Below, one piece after another: positions 14,114-21,982 of a stretch of DNA of 23,953 bases. How positions within the stretch are numbered: position 1 is the first letter of the stretch; the number at the start of each line of letters is the position of its first letter. The stretch spans positions 1 through 23,953 of the forward strand of contig CAJUOT010000038.1 in assembly GCA_910588135.1 (NCBI GenBank), read 5' to 3'. The position numbers and the translations under genes were made by a program. The stretch comes from an uncultured Oscillospiraceae bacterium. GTDB taxonomy: Bacteria > Bacillota > Clostridia > Oscillospirales > Oscillospiraceae. The notes under the pieces were generated by a model that was not told the origin of the DNA, did not search any database, and saw nothing but the letters and a program-made list of their open reading frames with translations.

Positions 14114-14656
14114 ATGCCTAACGCAAAGGTTCTCAGTGAGAAGCAGGCTATCGTGGCTGCTCTGGTGGACGACCTGAAGGCAGCCAGTTCCGGCGTCCTT
14201 GTGGATTACAAGGGCATCACCGTGGCCGAGGACACCGCCCTGCGCCATGAGCTGCGTGAGAATGGCGTGGAGTACGGTGTGGTCAAAAACACCCTGCTGC
14301 GCCGCGCTCTGGACGACGTGGATCTGGGCGAGCTGGACGGGGTGCTCAGCGGCACCACTTCCATGGCCATCTCTAAGGAAGACCCCATCGCCCCCATGCG
14401 CATCGTCAACAAGTACGCCAAGCAGATGGGCGACCGCTTCAACATCAAAGCCGGCTTTATGGACGGCAAGGTGCTCCCCCTGGAGGACGTGTTCGCCCTG
14501 GCCGAACTGCCCTCCAAGGACGCGCTGCTGGGCCAGGTGCTCGGCATGATGCTGGCCCCTATCACCAGTCTGGCTATCGTCATCAAGGCCATCGCCGAAA
14601 AGAACGGCGAGCCCGCCGCCGAAGCTTCTGCCGAGGAGGCCCCCGCCGCCGAGTGA
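14114..14656 (+). CDS. rplJ: 50S ribosomal protein L10
   Basis: A 180-residue L10, the base of the L10-L12 stalk. It begins MPNAKVLSEKQAIVAALVDD, has GVEYGVVKNTLLRRAL, and ends in an Ala/Glu-rich tail (about residues 165-180) that slightly lengthens the usual ~165-170 residues. The preceding helix (LAIVIKAIAEKNGE) is where L12 dimers bind. CGGAGGTG precedes the ATG. It is first in the rplJ-rplL transcript and downstream of its leader. Confidence 0.97.
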   Translation: MPNAKVLSEKQAIVAALVDDLKAASSGVLVDYKGITVAEDTALRHELRENGVEYGVVKNTLLRRALDDVDLGELDGVLSGTTSMAISKEDPIAPMRIVNKYAKQMGDRFNIKAGFMDGKVLPLEDVFALAELPSKDALLGQVLGMMLAPITSLAIVIKAIAEKNGEPAAEASAEEAPAAE

Positions 14657-14695
14657 GCGGCACACATACTTTAACATTTTAGGAGGAATATCATC

Positions 14696-15070
14696 ATGGC
14701 TAGCGAGAAGATCACTGCTCTGATCGAAGAAGTTAAGGCCCTTACCGTCCTGGAGCTGAATGACCTGGTCAAGGCTCTGGAAGAGGAGTTCGGCGTTTCC
14801 GCCGCCGCCATGGCCGCTCCCGCCGCCGGCCCCGCCGCCGCCGCGGTGGAGGAGAAGACCGAGTTTGACGTGGTGCTGGCCGGCTTTGACGCCGCCGCCA
14901 AGATCAAGGTCATCAAGGTCGTGCGCGAGATCACCGGCCTGGGCCTGGCCGAGGCCAAGGCCGCCGTGGAGGGCGCTCCCAAGACCCTGAAGGAGGCCGT
15001 GTCCAAGGACGAGGCCGAGGAGCTGAAGAAGAAGCTCGAAGAGGCCGGCGGCAAGGTGGAGCTGAAGTAA
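14696..15070 (+). CDS. rplL: 50S ribosomal protein L7/L12
   Basis: A 124-residue stalk protein that recruits translation GTPases. It has an N-terminal dimerisation helix region (about 1-35), an Ala/Pro-rich hinge (about 38-52) and the conserved C-terminal domain with EFDVVLAGFDAAAKIKVIKV, VREITGLGLAEAKAAVEGAP and EELKKKLEEAGGKVELK. AGGAGGAAT precedes the ATG. A strong terminator follows; unlike most bacteria, rpoB is not downstream. Confidence 0.98.
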   Translation: MASEKITALIEEVKALTVLELNDLVKALEEEFGVSAAAMAAPAAGPAAAAVEEKTEFDVVLAGFDAAAKIKVIKVVREITGLGLAEAKAAVEGAPKTLKEAVSKDEAEELKKKLEEAGGKVELK

Positions 15071-15101
15071 CCCCCTGCTGTCCACGATTTGAACTGCCGG
15101 G

Positions 15102-15139
15102 AAGAGCCCAGAGTAATTGCATTACTCTGGGCTCTTTTT
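15102..15139 (+). terminator. Intrinsic terminator after rplL
   Basis: A perfect 16-bp stem (15102-15117 with 15121-15136), loop TGC, followed by a T run to 15139. It separates rplL from pcp, whose ribosome site starts only about 10 bases later. Confidence 0.95.
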
Positions 15140-15158
15140 CGCACAAGGGAGGACTACT

Positions 15159-15809
15159 ATGTGCAGAAATATCTTGGTGACCGGCTTTGCCCCCTTCGGC
15201 GGGGAACCGGTCAACCCGGCCTGGGAGGCCGTGAAGCGCCTGCCCGACAGGGCCGCAGGGATGGAGCTTATCAAGCTGGAAATTCCCACATCCTTCGCCC
15301 GGTGCGTCTCCGCGGTGGAGGCCTCCGTGGCGGCCCATCTCCCGGATGCGGTGCTCTGCGTGGGTCAGGCGGGCGGACGGGCCTGCGTCAGCGTGGAGCG
15401 GGTCGCCATCAATCTCGCTGACGCCAGAATCGCCGACAACGACGGGAACCAGCCCGCGGAGCAGCCCATCCGGGCCGGCGGCCCCGCCGCTTATTTTGCC
15501 ACCCTTCCCGTGAAAGCTATGGTCCGGAACATCCAGGCCCGCGGCATCCCCTGCCAGCTCTCGTACAGCGCGGGCACCTATGTCTGCAACTGCGTGATGT
15601 ATCACACGCTCCATCTTGCCGCCGAACGGTTCCCCGGCCTCCGCGCAGGCTTTATCCACGTCCCCTATTTGCCCGGGCAGGCGGTGAGCAAGCCGGCCGC
15701 CACCCCCAGCATGGAGCTGTCCACGCTGGTCCGGGCGCTGGAGGCGGCGGTGGAGGCCATCGCAGACAACCCCTCTGACATTCGCGAAAGCATGGGTACT
15801 ATCTACTGA
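15159..15809 (+). CDS. pcp: Pyrrolidone-carboxylate (pyroglutamyl) peptidase
   Basis: A 216-residue cysteine peptidase of family C15 that removes N-terminal pyroglutamate from peptides in the cytosol. The triad is visible: E80 in SVERVAINLADARIADN, C143 in SAGTYVCN, H167 in AGFIHVPYLP; spacing matches known enzymes. The N-terminal VTGFAPFGGEPVNPAW is diagnostic. The start at 15159 is fixed by AGGGAGGA just upstream; the frame extends to an ATG at 15117 inside the rplL terminator, which is rejected. No separate promoter is evident, so expression may depend on read-through of that terminator. Confidence 0.96.
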   Translation: MCRNILVTGFAPFGGEPVNPAWEAVKRLPDRAAGMELIKLEIPTSFARCVSAVEASVAAHLPDAVLCVGQAGGRACVSVERVAINLADARIADNDGNQPAEQPIRAGGPAAYFATLPVKAMVRNIQARGIPCQLSYSAGTYVCNCVMYHTLHLAAERFPGLRAGFIHVPYLPGQAVSKPAATPSMELSTLVRALEAAVEAIADNPSDIRESMGTIY

Positions 15810-15810
15810 A

Positions 15811-15845
15811 AACCCCCCGCCGTTTCTTGAAAACGGCGGGGGGTT
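15811..15845. terminator. Bidirectional terminator between pcp and the SLH protein gene
   Basis: A perfect 15-bp stem (15811-15825 with 15831-15845), loop CTTGA, directly after the pcp stop and 11 bases from the converging gene's stop. The U-tracts are short on both strands. Confidence 0.75.
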
Positions 15846-15855
15846 CGCGCCTGAG

Positions 15856-18252
15856 TTATGACATCAGATCCAGGCGTGGCAAAAGCAGGGCCTTCTCCAA
15901 GGGCTCCGCCGACACCAGCAGCTTGGCGATAGCAGCCCGGTCAATATTGGCCTTGGGCATCAGCTTTCCGTTGTTCCCCCCGACTATCCCCAGCGACACC
16001 AGGGTCTGCACCTGGGGGGCCGCCCAGGTGCTCACCGCGCCGGTGTCGGTAAACCCGGAGAGATCGCAGGGCTGCTCAGCCGCCAGCACCCGCCCCAGGA
16101 ACGTCATGGCCTCCTCGCGGGTGATGTAGTCGGTCATATTGGAGTAGACCTTGTTGTCGATCCAGGTGCCCTTGAGCACCTTCATGGAATACATGGCCTT
16201 CACACTGGACAGGGCCCAGCTGGGGATTTTGTCCGTGTCGGCAAAGGGCAGGATAATGGAGTCATACGCCTCGGCCCTCACTCCCAGCAGGTTGGTGAGG
16301 AACACCATCATCTCTCCCCGGGTGACCAGCCCGTTGGGGTCGTAGACACGCTGGCCGTTGACCGAGCCTTTCCCGGAGGTCAGCCCCAGCTGGTAGAGCT
16401 GGGTGACATACCCCTCGCTCCAATGGCCCGCCACGTCCACAAAGGGACAGCCGCTGTCCACCTTCACGGGGATGGTCGCCGTCTTGCCGCCGGCGGACGC
16501 CGTGATAACGCCTTCCCCGGAGCGCGGGCCCGCCTTGAAGCGGCCGTTGGCGTCGATTTCGCCGATGGCCGGGTCAGCCGTCCAGACAACGCTGCCCCGG
16601 TCCATGGCCACAGGAAGGTTGCACCACGCGCCGGAAGCCGTCAGGTCCACCACATCCTCCGGCTTGAGGCTGAGAGAGGACACCTTGGAGCCGGTGTCCT
16701 GGCGGGACACCGTCAGGCTGGACAGCTGCTCCACCACCTGGATGGGCATAGTACTGTTCTGTCCCACGGACACGGCATACGTCCCCGCCGTAGTCCCGGC
16801 GGTGTAGACGGCGGAGCTCCCGCTCCCGCTGATCCAGCCGCCGGTGGCGCTCCAGTCAAGGTACTGCTGGCCGGCGGATGGCAGTCCGGCGCTGTCATAG
16901 GCCGTGGCGGTCAGGGGCAGCTGCGCCCCCGCCAGCACCACCTGGTGCTGGGCGCTCACATAGGCGCCGGGGGTAAAGACGGCGTCCTCCGCCCGGCACA
17001 CCAGAAGAATGGTGTTGTTGATCCGCCGCCCCACCGTGGAGGGCTTGTTCACCACTGCAAAGCCGCTGCTGCCCGGGAGCGTGGCCCCCAGGGTGGTCGA
17101 GCCCCCGCCGTCCAGGGCTATGGCGGACACACAGCCCAGCTCCTGGAGGCGCTGCGCCACCTGGGCATAGGTGGCCCCGATGGAATAGCCGCTTTGACGG
17201 CCGTCGATCGTATAAAACACAGCGGCGCCGTCCGCCCGGACGCCCACAGCGGTATACGGATTGGCGGTGGCGGGCAGGCCGCTCACAATCTCCCCATCCC
17301 GCAGCAGGGTGTACAGGCCGCTGATGCCGTAAGCGGCCTGCGCCCACTGCTGGCTGACGCCGCCCAGCTCCAGGGTCACCTCCGTGCCCGGTTCCAGCCC
17401 CCGCAGGGCCTGGAGCAGTTCCGCGTTGCCGTGCTCCTCCCCATAGAGCATATAGCAGCCCTCGGGGATGACGCCGTCAAACACCGCCCCCTCCTGGGCC
17501 CCGTCGCTCACAGACTCCACCCGGAAGGTCATGGAGCTGTTCATCCGCAGCCCATCCTCCCCCACAGGGCGCAGGATAGCGGACACCCAGGGCCCGTGGC
17601 TGGCCACCTTCGAAGAGAAGTCTTTGTTATACAGGAACAGCCCGCCGATCCGGGAGGGATGGCGGTAGGCGTTGAAGCCCGCCAGGGGAAAACTCCTGGG
17701 TACGGTTGTCTGCACCGGGTCCAGCCACGGCTCCTCCGGGGATGGCTCCACCGTCTCTGTCCCAATCCAGGATACGGTTCCCGTGGGACGGCTTTCGTCA
17801 ATGAACACCCTGCCGTCGTTGGCAAAGCCCAGAAGGGCGTAGTTTTCCACATCCAGGGAACGGACGATCCCCTCCGTCATCAGCATCCCGACAATGGTGC
17901 CGTCCGTATTGAAAAAGCCGCCGTTGATGGCCGCCGCCACCCGGTAACCCTGTCCCTCCCACTGTGCGGCGGCGGCGGACACCGTATTGGTGCTTGCCAC
18001 ATATGTACCGCTGAACACCACCGGCTTCACCGTGGCGTTTGGGGAATAGGTCACATAGTGCTCGGTGCGCAGGTCGCTTTTTGTCGCAGACCACAGGCTC
18101 TGGGTGGTGAGCACTGTCCCCTGGCCCAGCTCCACTGTCTGGCCCACCAGCTCGGTGCCCAGCGCCCACGAGGCCAGGGCCGGCCGGGCCAGGGTTCCCG
18201 CCAGAGCCAGCGCCAGCACCAGAGCGGCGCACCGTCTTTCCATTTTCTTCAT
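15856..18252 (-). CDS. Exported phosphodiester glycosidase-family protein with SLH domains
   Basis: A 798-residue secreted protein. Residues 1-27 are a signal peptide (MKKMERRC, hydrophobic core, cut after ALA). Residues about 60-420 form a NAGPA/phosphodiester glycosidase domain, with AAINGGFFNTDG (107-118) and IALDGGGSTTLG (378-389). A bacterial Ig-like region follows (about 430-598), then three S-layer homology repeats: CPFVDVAGHWSEGYV (602), FADTDKIPSWALSSV (670) and FTDTGAVSTWAAPQV (734). SLH repeats anchor proteins to cell-wall polymers; the enzyme domain would cleave a sugar-1-phosphate phosphodiester, perhaps in wall glycopolymers. The start at 18252 has AGGAGGAA upstream, in preference to 18294. 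It has its own promoter. The substrate is unknown. Confidence 0.88.
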   Translation of the reverse strand: MKKMERRCAALVLALALAGTLARPALASWALGTELVGQTVELGQGTVLTTQSLWSATKSDLRTEHYVTYSPNATVKPVVFSGTYVASTNTVSAAAAQWEGQGYRVAAAINGGFFNTDGTIVGMLMTEGIVRSLDVENYALLGFANDGRVFIDESRPTGTVSWIGTETVEPSPEEPWLDPVQTTVPRSFPLAGFNAYRHPSRIGGLFLYNKDFSSKVASHGPWVSAILRPVGEDGLRMNSSMTFRVESVSDGAQEGAVFDGVIPEGCYMLYGEEHGNAELLQALRGLEPGTEVTLELGGVSQQWAQAAYGISGLYTLLRDGEIVSGLPATANPYTAVGVRADGAAVFYTIDGRQSGYSIGATYAQVAQRLQELGCVSAIALDGGGSTTLGATLPGSSGFAVVNKPSTVGRRINNTILLVCRAEDAVFTPGAYVSAQHQVVLAGAQLPLTATAYDSAGLPSAGQQYLDWSATGGWISGSGSSAVYTAGTTAGTYAVSVGQNSTMPIQVVEQLSSLTVSRQDTGSKVSSLSLKPEDVVDLTASGAWCNLPVAMDRGSVVWTADPAIGEIDANGRFKAGPRSGEGVITASAGGKTATIPVKVDSGCPFVDVAGHWSEGYVTQLYQLGLTSGKGSVNGQRVYDPNGLVTRGEMMVFLTNLLGVRAEAYDSIILPFADTDKIPSWALSSVKAMYSMKVLKGTWIDNKVYSNMTDYITREEAMTFLGRVLAAEQPCDLSGFTDTGAVSTWAAPQVQTLVSLGIVGGNNGKLMPKANIDRAAIAKLLVSAEPLEKALLLPRLDLMS

Positions 18253-18314
18253 GGGTTCCTCCTGTTTCGCGTGGGGCTTCCGCCCCGGATTCATACTGTG
18301 AACAGTTAGATGCT

Positions 18315-18343
18315 ATGGTAACACAATTTTTGGCATTTGTAAA
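18315..18343 (-). promoter_or_regulatory. Promoter for the SLH protein gene
   Basis: On the minus strand: TTTACA (18343 to 18338), 17 bases, TACCAT (18320 to 18315). It lies 63 bases upstream of the start codon. Confidence 0.6.
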
Positions 18344-18367
18344 CGGCATATATTCCCAGACATGACA

Positions 18368-18389
18368 GAGGGCGGCTGACGCCGCCCTC
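18368..18389 (-). terminator. Hairpin after hemW
   Basis: A perfect 9-bp stem (GAGGGCGGC with GCCGCCCTC), loop TGAC, four bases after the hemW stop on the minus strand. No U-tract follows, so termination efficiency is doubtful. Confidence 0.5.
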
Positions 18390-18392
18390 CAT

Positions 18393-19604
18393 TTATTTGG
18401 GCTGTTCTTTTTGCGGCAGCCGTCCGCCCCGGATAAGCTCCAGCGTGTTGGCCAGGGTCTCCACCTCCTGAAGCTCCATCAGCTCCCCGATCAGCCGGTT
18501 GGATAACAGAAAGCCCTCCGGGGTAAAATGCCACCGGCGGCCTGTCCGCGCGGCCCAGCCTTTCTGCTCATACTCCGACAGCTTGGCCGCAATGGGGTCG
18601 AAATTCATATAGTATTCCCGGCGGTACTCCCACTCCTCAATCCCGTGGGTGGTGCGCAGCCGGAGCATGAGGTACTCGTTGCCCCGCTCCCGCTGGGGGA
18701 TTTCATCCATATCGTCCAGCAGCCTGCCTTCCCCCAGGACGCCCCGGATATAGCCCTCCAGGTCCCGGACAAAAGAGTACCGGCAGCCGCCAAAATCGGA
18801 GTGCGCTCCCGCACCCAGCCCCACATAGGGCCGGCCCATCCAGTACTTCAGGTTGTGCCGAGACTGGCAACCCGTGCGGGAAAAGTTGGACACCTCGTAT
18901 TGCTCAAAACCGGCCTGGGCCAGCCGCTCTACTGTCCACAAATAGCGCTGGGCCTGGGTGTCGTCATCGGGCAGCTCCTCCCCCGCCGCCACCCGGAGGG
19001 CCAGGGGCGTCCCCTCTTCCACCGTCAGGCCGTAGCAGGACAGGTGTTCCGGCTCCAGAGCCAGGGCGGCCTCCACCGAAGCCTGCCAGCTCTCCTCCGT
19101 CTGGCCGGGGAGGCCATAGATCAGGTCCAGATTCAGATTTTTGATCTTTGCGTCCCGGGCCGCCTTTACCGCCTCCTCCACCTGCGCAAAGGTGTGAGGG
19201 CGGTGGACAGCGGCCAGCTCCCCGTCACAGGCGGACTGCATCCCCATGGAGATCCGGTTCACCCCCGCCCTTCTCAGGCGGCGCAGCTGCTTTTCATCCA
19301 CGCTGTCCGGGTTTGCCTCAACGGTGAGCTCCACATCCTTTGACAGGCTGAACCTCTTTTTCACCGCGCCGATCAGCTCCAGCAGCCGTTTTTCTCCGTA
19401 CCAGGTGGGGGTTCCGCCGCCGATATAGACGCTGTTCACCATCTGCTTCCGGGTCCGGGGAGCGGTGTCCGCGATCTGCTGGAGCAGCGCGCGCTGGTAG
19501 TCGTCCATCCGGTCATCCTGGCCTGCCAGAGAATAGAAATCACAGTAATCACACTTGCTGCGGCAAAACGGAATGTGCAGGTAAAGCCCCAACGAGTTTT
19601 CCAT
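18393..19604 (-). CDS. hemW: Radical SAM heme chaperone HemW (HemN-like)
   Basis: A 403-residue radical SAM protein. The cluster motif CRSKCDYC gives C14, C18 and C21 within HIPFCRSKCDYCDF, the HemW/HemN signature. YIGGGTPTWYG and the glycine-rich SAM-binding segments follow, and a HemN C-terminal domain reaches the end. HemW proteins bind heme and deliver it to respiratory enzymes; older annotations call them oxygen-independent coproporphyrinogen oxidase. The short form without a long N-terminal extension favours HemW. The start at 19604 is chosen for GAGGGGG upstream; an in-frame ATG at 19655 adds 17 unrelated residues. It has its own promoter (19666-19694). Confidence 0.93.
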   Translation of the reverse strand: MENSLGLYLHIPFCRSKCDYCDFYSLAGQDDRMDDYQRALLQQIADTAPRTRKQMVNSVYIGGGTPTWYGEKRLLELIGAVKKRFSLSKDVELTVEANPDSVDEKQLRRLRRAGVNRISMGMQSACDGELAAVHRPHTFAQVEEAVKAARDAKIKNLNLDLIYGLPGQTEESWQASVEAALALEPEHLSCYGLTVEEGTPLALRVAAGEELPDDDTQAQRYLWTVERLAQAGFEQYEVSNFSRTGCQSRHNLKYWMGRPYVGLGAGAHSDFGGCRYSFVRDLEGYIRGVLGEGRLLDDMDEIPQRERGNEYLMLRLRTTHGIEEWEYRREYYMNFDPIAAKLSEYEQKGWAARTGRRWHFTPEGFLLSNRLIGELMELQEVETLANTLELIRGGRLPQKEQPK

Positions 19605-19665
19605 GGTGGTCCCCCTCAGGCGGCCGCGCCCGCAGGCCGTCCAGTTTTGTTCCATATTGTCTGAT

Positions 19666-19694
19666 ATTATACTCTATTCCTCCGGGATATTCAA
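19666..19694 (-). promoter_or_regulatory. Sigma-A promoter for hemW
   Basis: On the minus strand: TTGAAT (19694 to 19689), 17 bases, TATAAT (19671 to 19666), 62 bases upstream of the start codon. Confidence 0.75.
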
Positions 19695-19770
19695 TCCCCC
19701 ATATTTCGTCACCTGCGTTCCCTCCCCCGTTTTAATGTAATTTTAATAATTACATCTAGCAGTTTTCGAC

Positions 19771-19799
19771 TTGACGTTTCAGTTTATTCGTATTATACT
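19771..19799 (+). promoter_or_regulatory. Sigma-A promoter for the hemolysin III-type gene
   Basis: TTGACG at 19771-19776, 17 bases, TATACT at 19794-19799, in an AT-rich patch from about 19730. The start codon is 25 bases after the -10. Confidence 0.8.
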
Positions 19800-19823
19800 A
19801 AGCATAGGAAAGGCGGTGTTCCC

Positions 19824-20549
19824 ATGGAACAGGTATTATATCGAGATCCCTTTGACAGTCTTCCCCGGCGGAAGGCCCGCCCGGTGGAAGAAGGGCGCAA
19901 TCCCTACGACGGGCTGCGCCCCTGGTCGGCCATCACCCATGGAGCCGGAGCGGCGCTGGGCATAGCCGCCACCGTCGTGCTGGCGGTGGGCGCGGCGCGG
20001 CTTGGCGACGTGTGGAAGCTGGTTTCCTTTGCCATCTACGGCCTGTCCATGACGGCGCTGTATACCGCCTCCACTCTGTACCACTGCGTCAACACATCGG
20101 TGCGTGGGCGGGTGGCCCTGCGCAAGCTGGATCACACTTCCATCTATTTTCTCATCGCCGGGTCGTACACCCCGGTGTGCCTTATCGCCCTGCGGGGCCC
20201 CTGGGGCTGGTCGCTGTTCGGCATCATCTGGGCGCTGGCTATCGCGGGGCTGGTGATGAGCCTCACCTGGATCAACTGCCCCCGCAGCGTCACCTCCACC
20301 ATTTATATTTCCATGGGCTGGGTGGCGGTGTTCGCCCTCTATCCCCTGTGGCGGACCATCGGAGCCAGGGGGGTGGCGTGGCTGCTGGCAGGGGGCGTGC
20401 TGTACACCGTGGGCGGCGTGCTGTATGCCCTGAAGTGGCCAGGGCGGGACAACCCCCGGTTCGGCTGCCACGAGGTGTTCCATGTGTTCATTGTGCTGGG
20501 CTCCATCGCCCACTTTGTGATGATGTACGCGGTGCTGCTGCCGCTGTGA
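19824..20549 (+). CDS. trhA: Hemolysin III/PAQR-family membrane protein
   Basis: A 241-residue seven-helix membrane protein of the hemolysin III (TrhA/YqfA) family, related to PAQR receptors. A hydrophilic N-terminus (1-35) is followed by the family motif SAITHGAGAALG, then STLYHC, KLDHTSIYFLIAGSYTP, and near the C-terminus HEVFHVFIVLGSIAHF. The histidines of STLYHC and HEVFH form the likely metal site on one face of the membrane. Members have been linked to membrane energetics or lipid homeostasis; hemolytic activity is not a safe inference. AAAGGCGG precedes the start. The gene is monocistronic between its own promoter and a long terminator. Confidence 0.93.
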   Translation: MEQVLYRDPFDSLPRRKARPVEEGRNPYDGLRPWSAITHGAGAALGIAATVVLAVGAARLGDVWKLVSFAIYGLSMTALYTASTLYHCVNTSVRGRVALRKLDHTSIYFLIAGSYTPVCLIALRGPWGWSLFGIIWALAIAGLVMSLTWINCPRSVTSTIYISMGWVAVFALYPLWRTIGARGVAWLLAGGVLYTVGGVLYALKWPGRDNPRFGCHEVFHVFIVLGSIAHFVMMYAVLLPL

Positions 20550-20603
20550 GAAGCAAAAGAATCCCGTCCAGGCGCTGCCTGGGCGGGATTCTTTTGCTTC
20601 TTT
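20550..20603. terminator. Bidirectional terminator between trhA and trmB-GNAT
   Basis: A long stem starting with the perfect 17-bp pair 20550-20566/20584-20600 and an inner CCAGGC/GCCTGG stem. A and T runs in the outer stem can give U-tracts on both strands. It overlaps the last codon and stop of the converging gene (20602-20604). Confidence 0.9.
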
Positions 20604-21765
20604 ATAGCAGCCGTTCCATCTCCCATACGGGGTTGGAGTGCTCGCCGATGGTTTCGCTCCGGCGCAGGTCGCCAAAGCCAAGGGACCGCCAGAAAGCGTG
20701 CCCTCCGGCGTTGTTGAGCAGGCAGGCCAGCCGGGCGTTGTCCAACCCCGCGTCCCCTGCCGCCTGAAGCACCGCCTCCATGATCTCCCGGCCCAGCCCC
20801 TGCCGCCGCAGGACGGGAGAAAGGAAGAAAAATCCCACATACAGCGTGCGTTCCCGGGGGTAGCCCTCCACCAGATCCAGCACTGCCCGGGGCGCGCCGT
20901 CCCGCCAGAGAGTCAGATAGTGCTTTTGCTCTATGGCGCACCGGGGCGGCAGGAGGGCGATATCCTCCCCCACGGACTGGGCGGTAGGCTGACGGCCTTC
21001 CAGGTCGAAATAGACCAGGTCGCTTTGCAGCAACGCCAGAACGCCCTCCACATCAGCGTCAGCCACCGGCCGGACCTCCCAGCCCGGCAGGCGGCGAGAC
21101 AGGCCCTCCATCAGCGGCACGTCGGGCAGGGCCCCCATGGTGCCCACGCAGCGGTTGATGGGCGTGCCCAGGGCGTGGAACTTCTCCTCATAGTCGGTCA
21201 TGACTCCCTGAACACCGCGCCCATGGAGGTCGCGGGTGACTTCGGACAGGGCAAAGCCCGCCTTGGGAAACTGAAACAGCGACCACTCAAACAGATCATG
21301 GTTATCCGTCTTGAACTGAATCTGGCCGCCCTCTCTGAGCACACGGCGGTAACCCCGCAAAAAGCTCTCGTGGGTGAGCCGGCGCCGGGAATGTTTCACC
21401 GACGGCCAGGGGTCGCAAAAATTGATGTAGATGAGGTCCACCTCTCCAGGGGCAAAATACTGGTCCAGGGCGGCGGCGTCTCCGTCAATGAAAAACACGT
21501 TGGTGAGGCCCATCTTCTGGCAGCGCTCCATGGCGATGACCATGGCGTCGGGCACCCGCTCCACAGCCACGTAGATATCCTCGGGATGGGCGGCGGCGGT
21601 CTCGGCGGTAAAGCGCCCCTTGCCACAGCCCAGCTCCAGCCGCAGTTTGAGTGCATCCGGCTTGCGCATACGCCAACGGCCCTTCTCCGCTCCCGGATCA
21701 GCCGCCAGCAGGGCTCCGCACGCCTCCATCCGGGAGGGCAAATTCTTCTTTTTCCGCATCCGCAT
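20602..21765 (-). CDS. trmB: tRNA (guanine-N7-)-methyltransferase TrmB fused to a GNAT acetyltransferase
   Basis: A 387-residue two-domain protein. Residues 1-222 are TrmB, which methylates N7 of G46 in tRNA: SAM loop LELGCGKGRF (43-52), INFCDPWPSVKHSRRRLT (114-131) with the family DPWP, FKTDN (151-155) and TDYEEKF (190-196). Residues 228-387 are a GNAT domain, with GFFFLSPVLRRQGLGREIM (311-329) giving the acetyl-CoA loop R-R-Q-G-L-G, then LLNNAGGHAFWRSLGF (349-364). Normal TrmB is ~210-240 residues, so the second domain is an addition. There is one continuous frame and no internal ribosome site stood out. The start at 21765 has GAGGTGAG upstream; 21822 is rejected. The acetyl acceptor is unknown. 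Confidence 0.93.
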   Translation of the reverse strand: MRMRKKKNLPSRMEACGALLAADPGAEKGRWRMRKPDALKLRLELGCGKGRFTAETAAAHPEDIYVAVERVPDAMVIAMERCQKMGLTNVFFIDGDAAALDQYFAPGEVDLIYINFCDPWPSVKHSRRRLTHESFLRGYRRVLREGGQIQFKTDNHDLFEWSLFQFPKAGFALSEVTRDLHGRGVQGVMTDYEEKFHALGTPINRCVGTMGALPDVPLMEGLSRRLPGWEVRPVADADVEGVLALLQSDLVYFDLEGRQPTAQSVGEDIALLPPRCAIEQKHYLTLWRDGAPRAVLDLVEGYPRERTLYVGFFFLSPVLRRQGLGREIMEAVLQAAGDAGLDNARLACLLNNAGGHAFWRSLGFGDLRRSETIGEHSNPVWEMERLL

Positions 21766-21793
21766 ATCGCTCACCTCATTTGTTTTCCCGGGT

Positions 21794-21822
21794 ATCATAG
21801 CATAACCACTTGCAAAGCGCAA
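21794..21822 (-). promoter_or_regulatory. Promoter for trmB-GNAT
   Basis: On the minus strand: TTGCGC (21822 to 21817), 17 bases, TATGAT (21799 to 21794). It overlaps the divergent tRNA promoter; both -35 boxes sit in the CTTGC-aaagc-GCAAG inverted repeat. Confidence 0.65.
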
Positions 21823-21838
21823 GCAAATCAGTTATAAT
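21810..21838 (+). promoter_or_regulatory. Promoter for the tRNA-Pro region
   Basis: TTGCAA at 21810-21815, 17 bases, TATAAT at 21833-21838. No protein gene follows before the tRNA, so it probably drives the tRNA-Pro transcript, which would include the broken copy. Confidence 0.7.
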
Positions 21839-21906
21839 AGTTCAGGCCAGCACAAAGCCCAGGCTTTGTTTCTGTACCTGATACGGAACACAGCCGAACG
21901 CAGATT

Positions 21907-21952
21907 TCATATCCGGGTGTTGCGCAGGGGTAGCGCGCCTGCTTTGGGAGCA
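21907..21952 (+). pseudogene. Broken 5' half of tRNA-Pro
   Basis: From TTTCATATC through the D arm and the anticodon arm (CGCCTGCTTTGGGAGCA), this matches the intact tRNA-Pro and its 5' flank at 21977-22020, with an acceptor-stem change (CCGGGTG for CGGGGTG) and a shorter D loop (GGGG for TTGG plus an indel). Similarity stops within the 3' side of the anticodon stem, after which the sequence is unrelated. There is no T arm or CCA. Confidence 0.8.
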
Positions 21953-21982
21953 CACGCGCTCCCTCCAAAAATTTTCATATCG

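Noticed and set aside
16423..18309. 628-residue open frame on the plus strand opposite the SLH protein gene
   Set aside because: Low-complexity His/Gly/Arg-rich translation with no domains; a GC-rich shadow of a gene with signal peptide, catalytic motif and SLH repeats on the other strand.
20602..21765. Two separate genes with a frameshift artefact instead of a fusion
   Set aside because: One uninterrupted frame, with no stop at the domain border and no clear ribosome site for a separate GNAT start.
20638..21837. 399-residue plus-strand frame opposite trmB-GNAT
   Set aside because: Antisense shadow; the minus strand has clear TrmB and GNAT motifs throughout.
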